Source: Lysobacteraceae bacterium
GTDB taxonomy: Bacteria > Pseudomonadota > Gammaproteobacteria > Xanthomonadales > Xanthomonadaceae
Reading direction: 5' to 3'
Assembly (NCBI GenBank): GCA_028868545.1
Contig: JAGWUF010000004.1
Span: 23,204 to 87,203, forward strand
DNA: 64,000 nt
The notes below the pieces were generated by a model. That model searched no databases. It saw only the letters and a list, made by a program, of their open reading frames with translations, and had not been told where the DNA came from. The stretch's first letter is position 1, and each line of letters opens with the position of its first letter. Of the stretch, positions 62,699 through 64,000 are shown one piece after another. The translations under genes and the position numbers were made by a program.

Positions 62699-64000
62699 AT
62701 GTTGGATGCCAGCCTCAAAACCCAGCTCGCCACTTATCTGGAAAAGCTGCAACAGCCGATCACGCTGGTTGCTGCGCTGGATGATTCCGACGCCGCGCGC
62801 GAGCTCGACGCACTGCTGGGCGAAATCGCCGCGCTGTCGCCGAAGATCAGCCGCGCCAACGGCGACGCTGCGCGCAAGCCTTCCTTCGAAATTCGCCGCA
62901 CCGGCAGCGATGTCGCGGTGGCCTTCGCCGGCATTCCGCTGGGCCACGAATTCACCTCGCTGGTGCTGGCCCTGCTGCAAGTGGGCGGCCACCCGGTGAA
63001 GATCGACGACGCGCTGGCCGCGCAGGTGCGCGCACTGGACGGTGATTTCAGCTTCGAAACCTACATGTCGCTGCACTGCCAAAGCTGCCCGGACACGGTG
63101 CAAGCATTGAACGCGATGAGCGTGCTCAACCCGCGCATCCGCCACATCGCCATCGATGGCGCGCTGTTCCAGAGTGAAGTGGAAGCCAAGGGCATCCTGT
63201 CGGTGCCTGCCGTGTATTTGAATGGCCAGGAGTTCGACGGTGGCCGGATCAGCATCGAGCAGATCCTGGCCAAGCTCGACACCGGCGCTGCCGCCCGTGC
63301 CGCCGAAGCCCTGAAAGAGCGTGAACCCTACGACGTGTTGATCGTCGGTGGTGGCCCGGCCGGTGCGGCCGCGGCGATCTACGCCGCACGCAAAGGCATC
63401 CGCACCGGCATCGTGACCGAACGTTTCGGTGGCCAGGTGCTGGACACGCTGGCGATCGAAAACCTGCCGTCGGTGGAATACACCGAAGGTCCGAAGCTGG
63501 CCGCGCAACTGGAAGCGCATGTGCGCAGCTACGGCGTGGACGTCATCACCGCGCAGCGCGCCACCGCACTGCACCCGGCGGCGCAGGAAGGCGGCATGGC
63601 CGGGTTGCAACTCGAAAGCGGCGCGACGCTGCAGGCCAAGACCGTGATCCTGGCCCCCGGCGCGCGCTGGCGCACCACCGGCGTGCCGGGCGAAGACGAA
63701 CATCGCAACAAGGGCGTGGCGTTCTGCCCGCATTGCGATGGCCCGTTGTTCAAGGGCAAGCCGGTGGCGGTGATCGGCGGCGGCAACTCCGGCGTGGAAG
63801 CGGCGATCGACCTGGCCGGCCTGGCATCGCATGTCACCGTGCTGGAATTCGACAGCCAGCTGCGCGCCGATGACGTGTTGCAACGCAAACTGCACAGCCT
63901 GCCCAACGTGGACGTGCACGTGAACGCGCAGACCACCGCCATGCAGGGTGACGGCAGCAAGCTGCACGCGCTGGACTACACCGACCGCAGCAGTGGGCAG
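62699..64000 (+). CDS. ahpF: Alkyl hydroperoxide reductase subunit F (partial, 3' end outside window)
   Basis: NADH-dependent flavoprotein disulfide reductase that regenerates AhpC. The first 434 codons are present, out of about 530 expected. The N-terminal thioredoxin-fold domain has the active CxxC at Cys127/Cys130 (LHCQSCPD). The flavin domain starts [23 protein letters not shown], and the second redox pair is in FCPHCDG (about 342-345), followed by the NADH-binding [19 protein letters not shown]. It is 61 bases after ahpC and likely co-transcribed. Confidence 0.96.
   Translation, partial: MLDASLKTQLATYLEKLQQPITLVAALDDSDAARELDALLGEIAALSPKISRANGDAARKPSFEIRRTGSDVAVAFAGIPLGHEFTSLVLALLQVGGHPVKIDDALAAQVRALDGDFSFETYMSLHCQSCPDTVQALNAMSVLNPRIRHIAIDGALFQSEVEAKGILSVPAVYLNGQEFDGGRISIEQILAKLDTGAAARAAEALKEREPYDVLIVGGGPAGAAAAIYAARKGIRTGIVTERFGGQVLDTLAIENLPSVEYTEGPKLAAQLEAHVRSYGVDVITAQRATALHPAAQEGGMAGLQLESGATLQAKTVILAPGARWRTTGVPGEDEHRNKGVAFCPHCDGPLFKGKPVAVIGGGNSGVEAAIDLAGLASHVTVLEFDSQLRADDVLQRKLHSLPNVDVHVNAQTTAMQGDGSKLHALDYTDRSSGQ

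Overview
This window is a chromosomal housekeeping segment from a high-GC gammaproteobacterium, most likely a member of the Lysobacterales (Xanthomonas, Lysobacter, Luteimonas or Thermomonas relatives). The evidence is the gene order (yceD-rpmF-fabHDG-acpP-fabF-pabBC, lptD-surA-pdxA-rsmA-apaGH, lgt-thyA, pilGHIJ-chpA), strong GC bias at third codon positions, short REP-like palindromes, and a PIAGT-type PabB like that of Stenotrophomonas. There are no rRNA genes, insertion sequences, prophage genes or CRISPR arrays, and base composition looks even throughout. Genes are packed with many 1-4 nt start/stop overlaps, and no gap exceeds about 220 bases.

Layout. Positions 1-7.3 kb (minus strand) hold yceD-rpmF, a strong terminator, then the fatty acid genes fabH-fabD-fabG-acpP-fabF followed by the folate genes pabB-pabC; pabC is cut by the window edge. 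Positions 7.4-13.7 kb hold a small membrane protein, a Maf-type pyrophosphatase, an opposing membrane glycosyltransferase, and the MoxR/DUF58/TgpA transglutaminase trio. Positions 13.7-17 kb (minus) hold hinT-recR and ybaB-dnaX, followed by tRNA-Ser(GGA) with its own promoter and terminator. Positions 17-21.7 kb hold two ubiquinone-type FAD hydroxylases, a membrane protein, a cobalamin adenosyltransferase and an HDAC-like amidohydrolase.

Positions 21.8-29.6 kb hold the outer-membrane biogenesis/RNA-maturation run lptD-surA-pdxA-csaA-rsmA-apaG-apaH, convergent with folA. Positions 29.7-33.1 kb hold a three-gene operon (GT2, ArnT-like, YdjC-type deacetylase) whose make-up matches lipid A aminosugar modification systems. 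Then come lgt-thyA, a TerC protein, dgkA, and a response regulator/kinase/MacA/MacB operon (36-41 kb). Positions 41.3-45.9 kb hold nudE-cysQ-mazG-DUF962 divergent from bioA-rsmE.

Positions 46-56.7 kb hold a full type IV pilus chemosensory operon, pilG-pilH-pilI-pilJ-chpA-chpB-chpC. It has no pilK methyltransferase, its CheB-like ChpB has lost catalytic residues, and ChpA carries 34 exact-phase copies of a 5-residue charged repeat. Positions 56.8-64 kb hold gshB-tonB, a small exported protein, tsaB, a proline iminopeptidase, prmC with a repeat-derived tail, and ahpC-ahpF (truncated by the window edge) behind a dyad that could bind OxyR.

The most unusual items are the Pil-Chp system with no visible methylation-based adaptation and a pentad-repeat kinase, the lipid A aminosugar-type operon, the MacA adaptor with a Spy-like insertion beside a kinase that has no sensor domain, and a perfect 24-bp inverted repeat over the pabC start codon.
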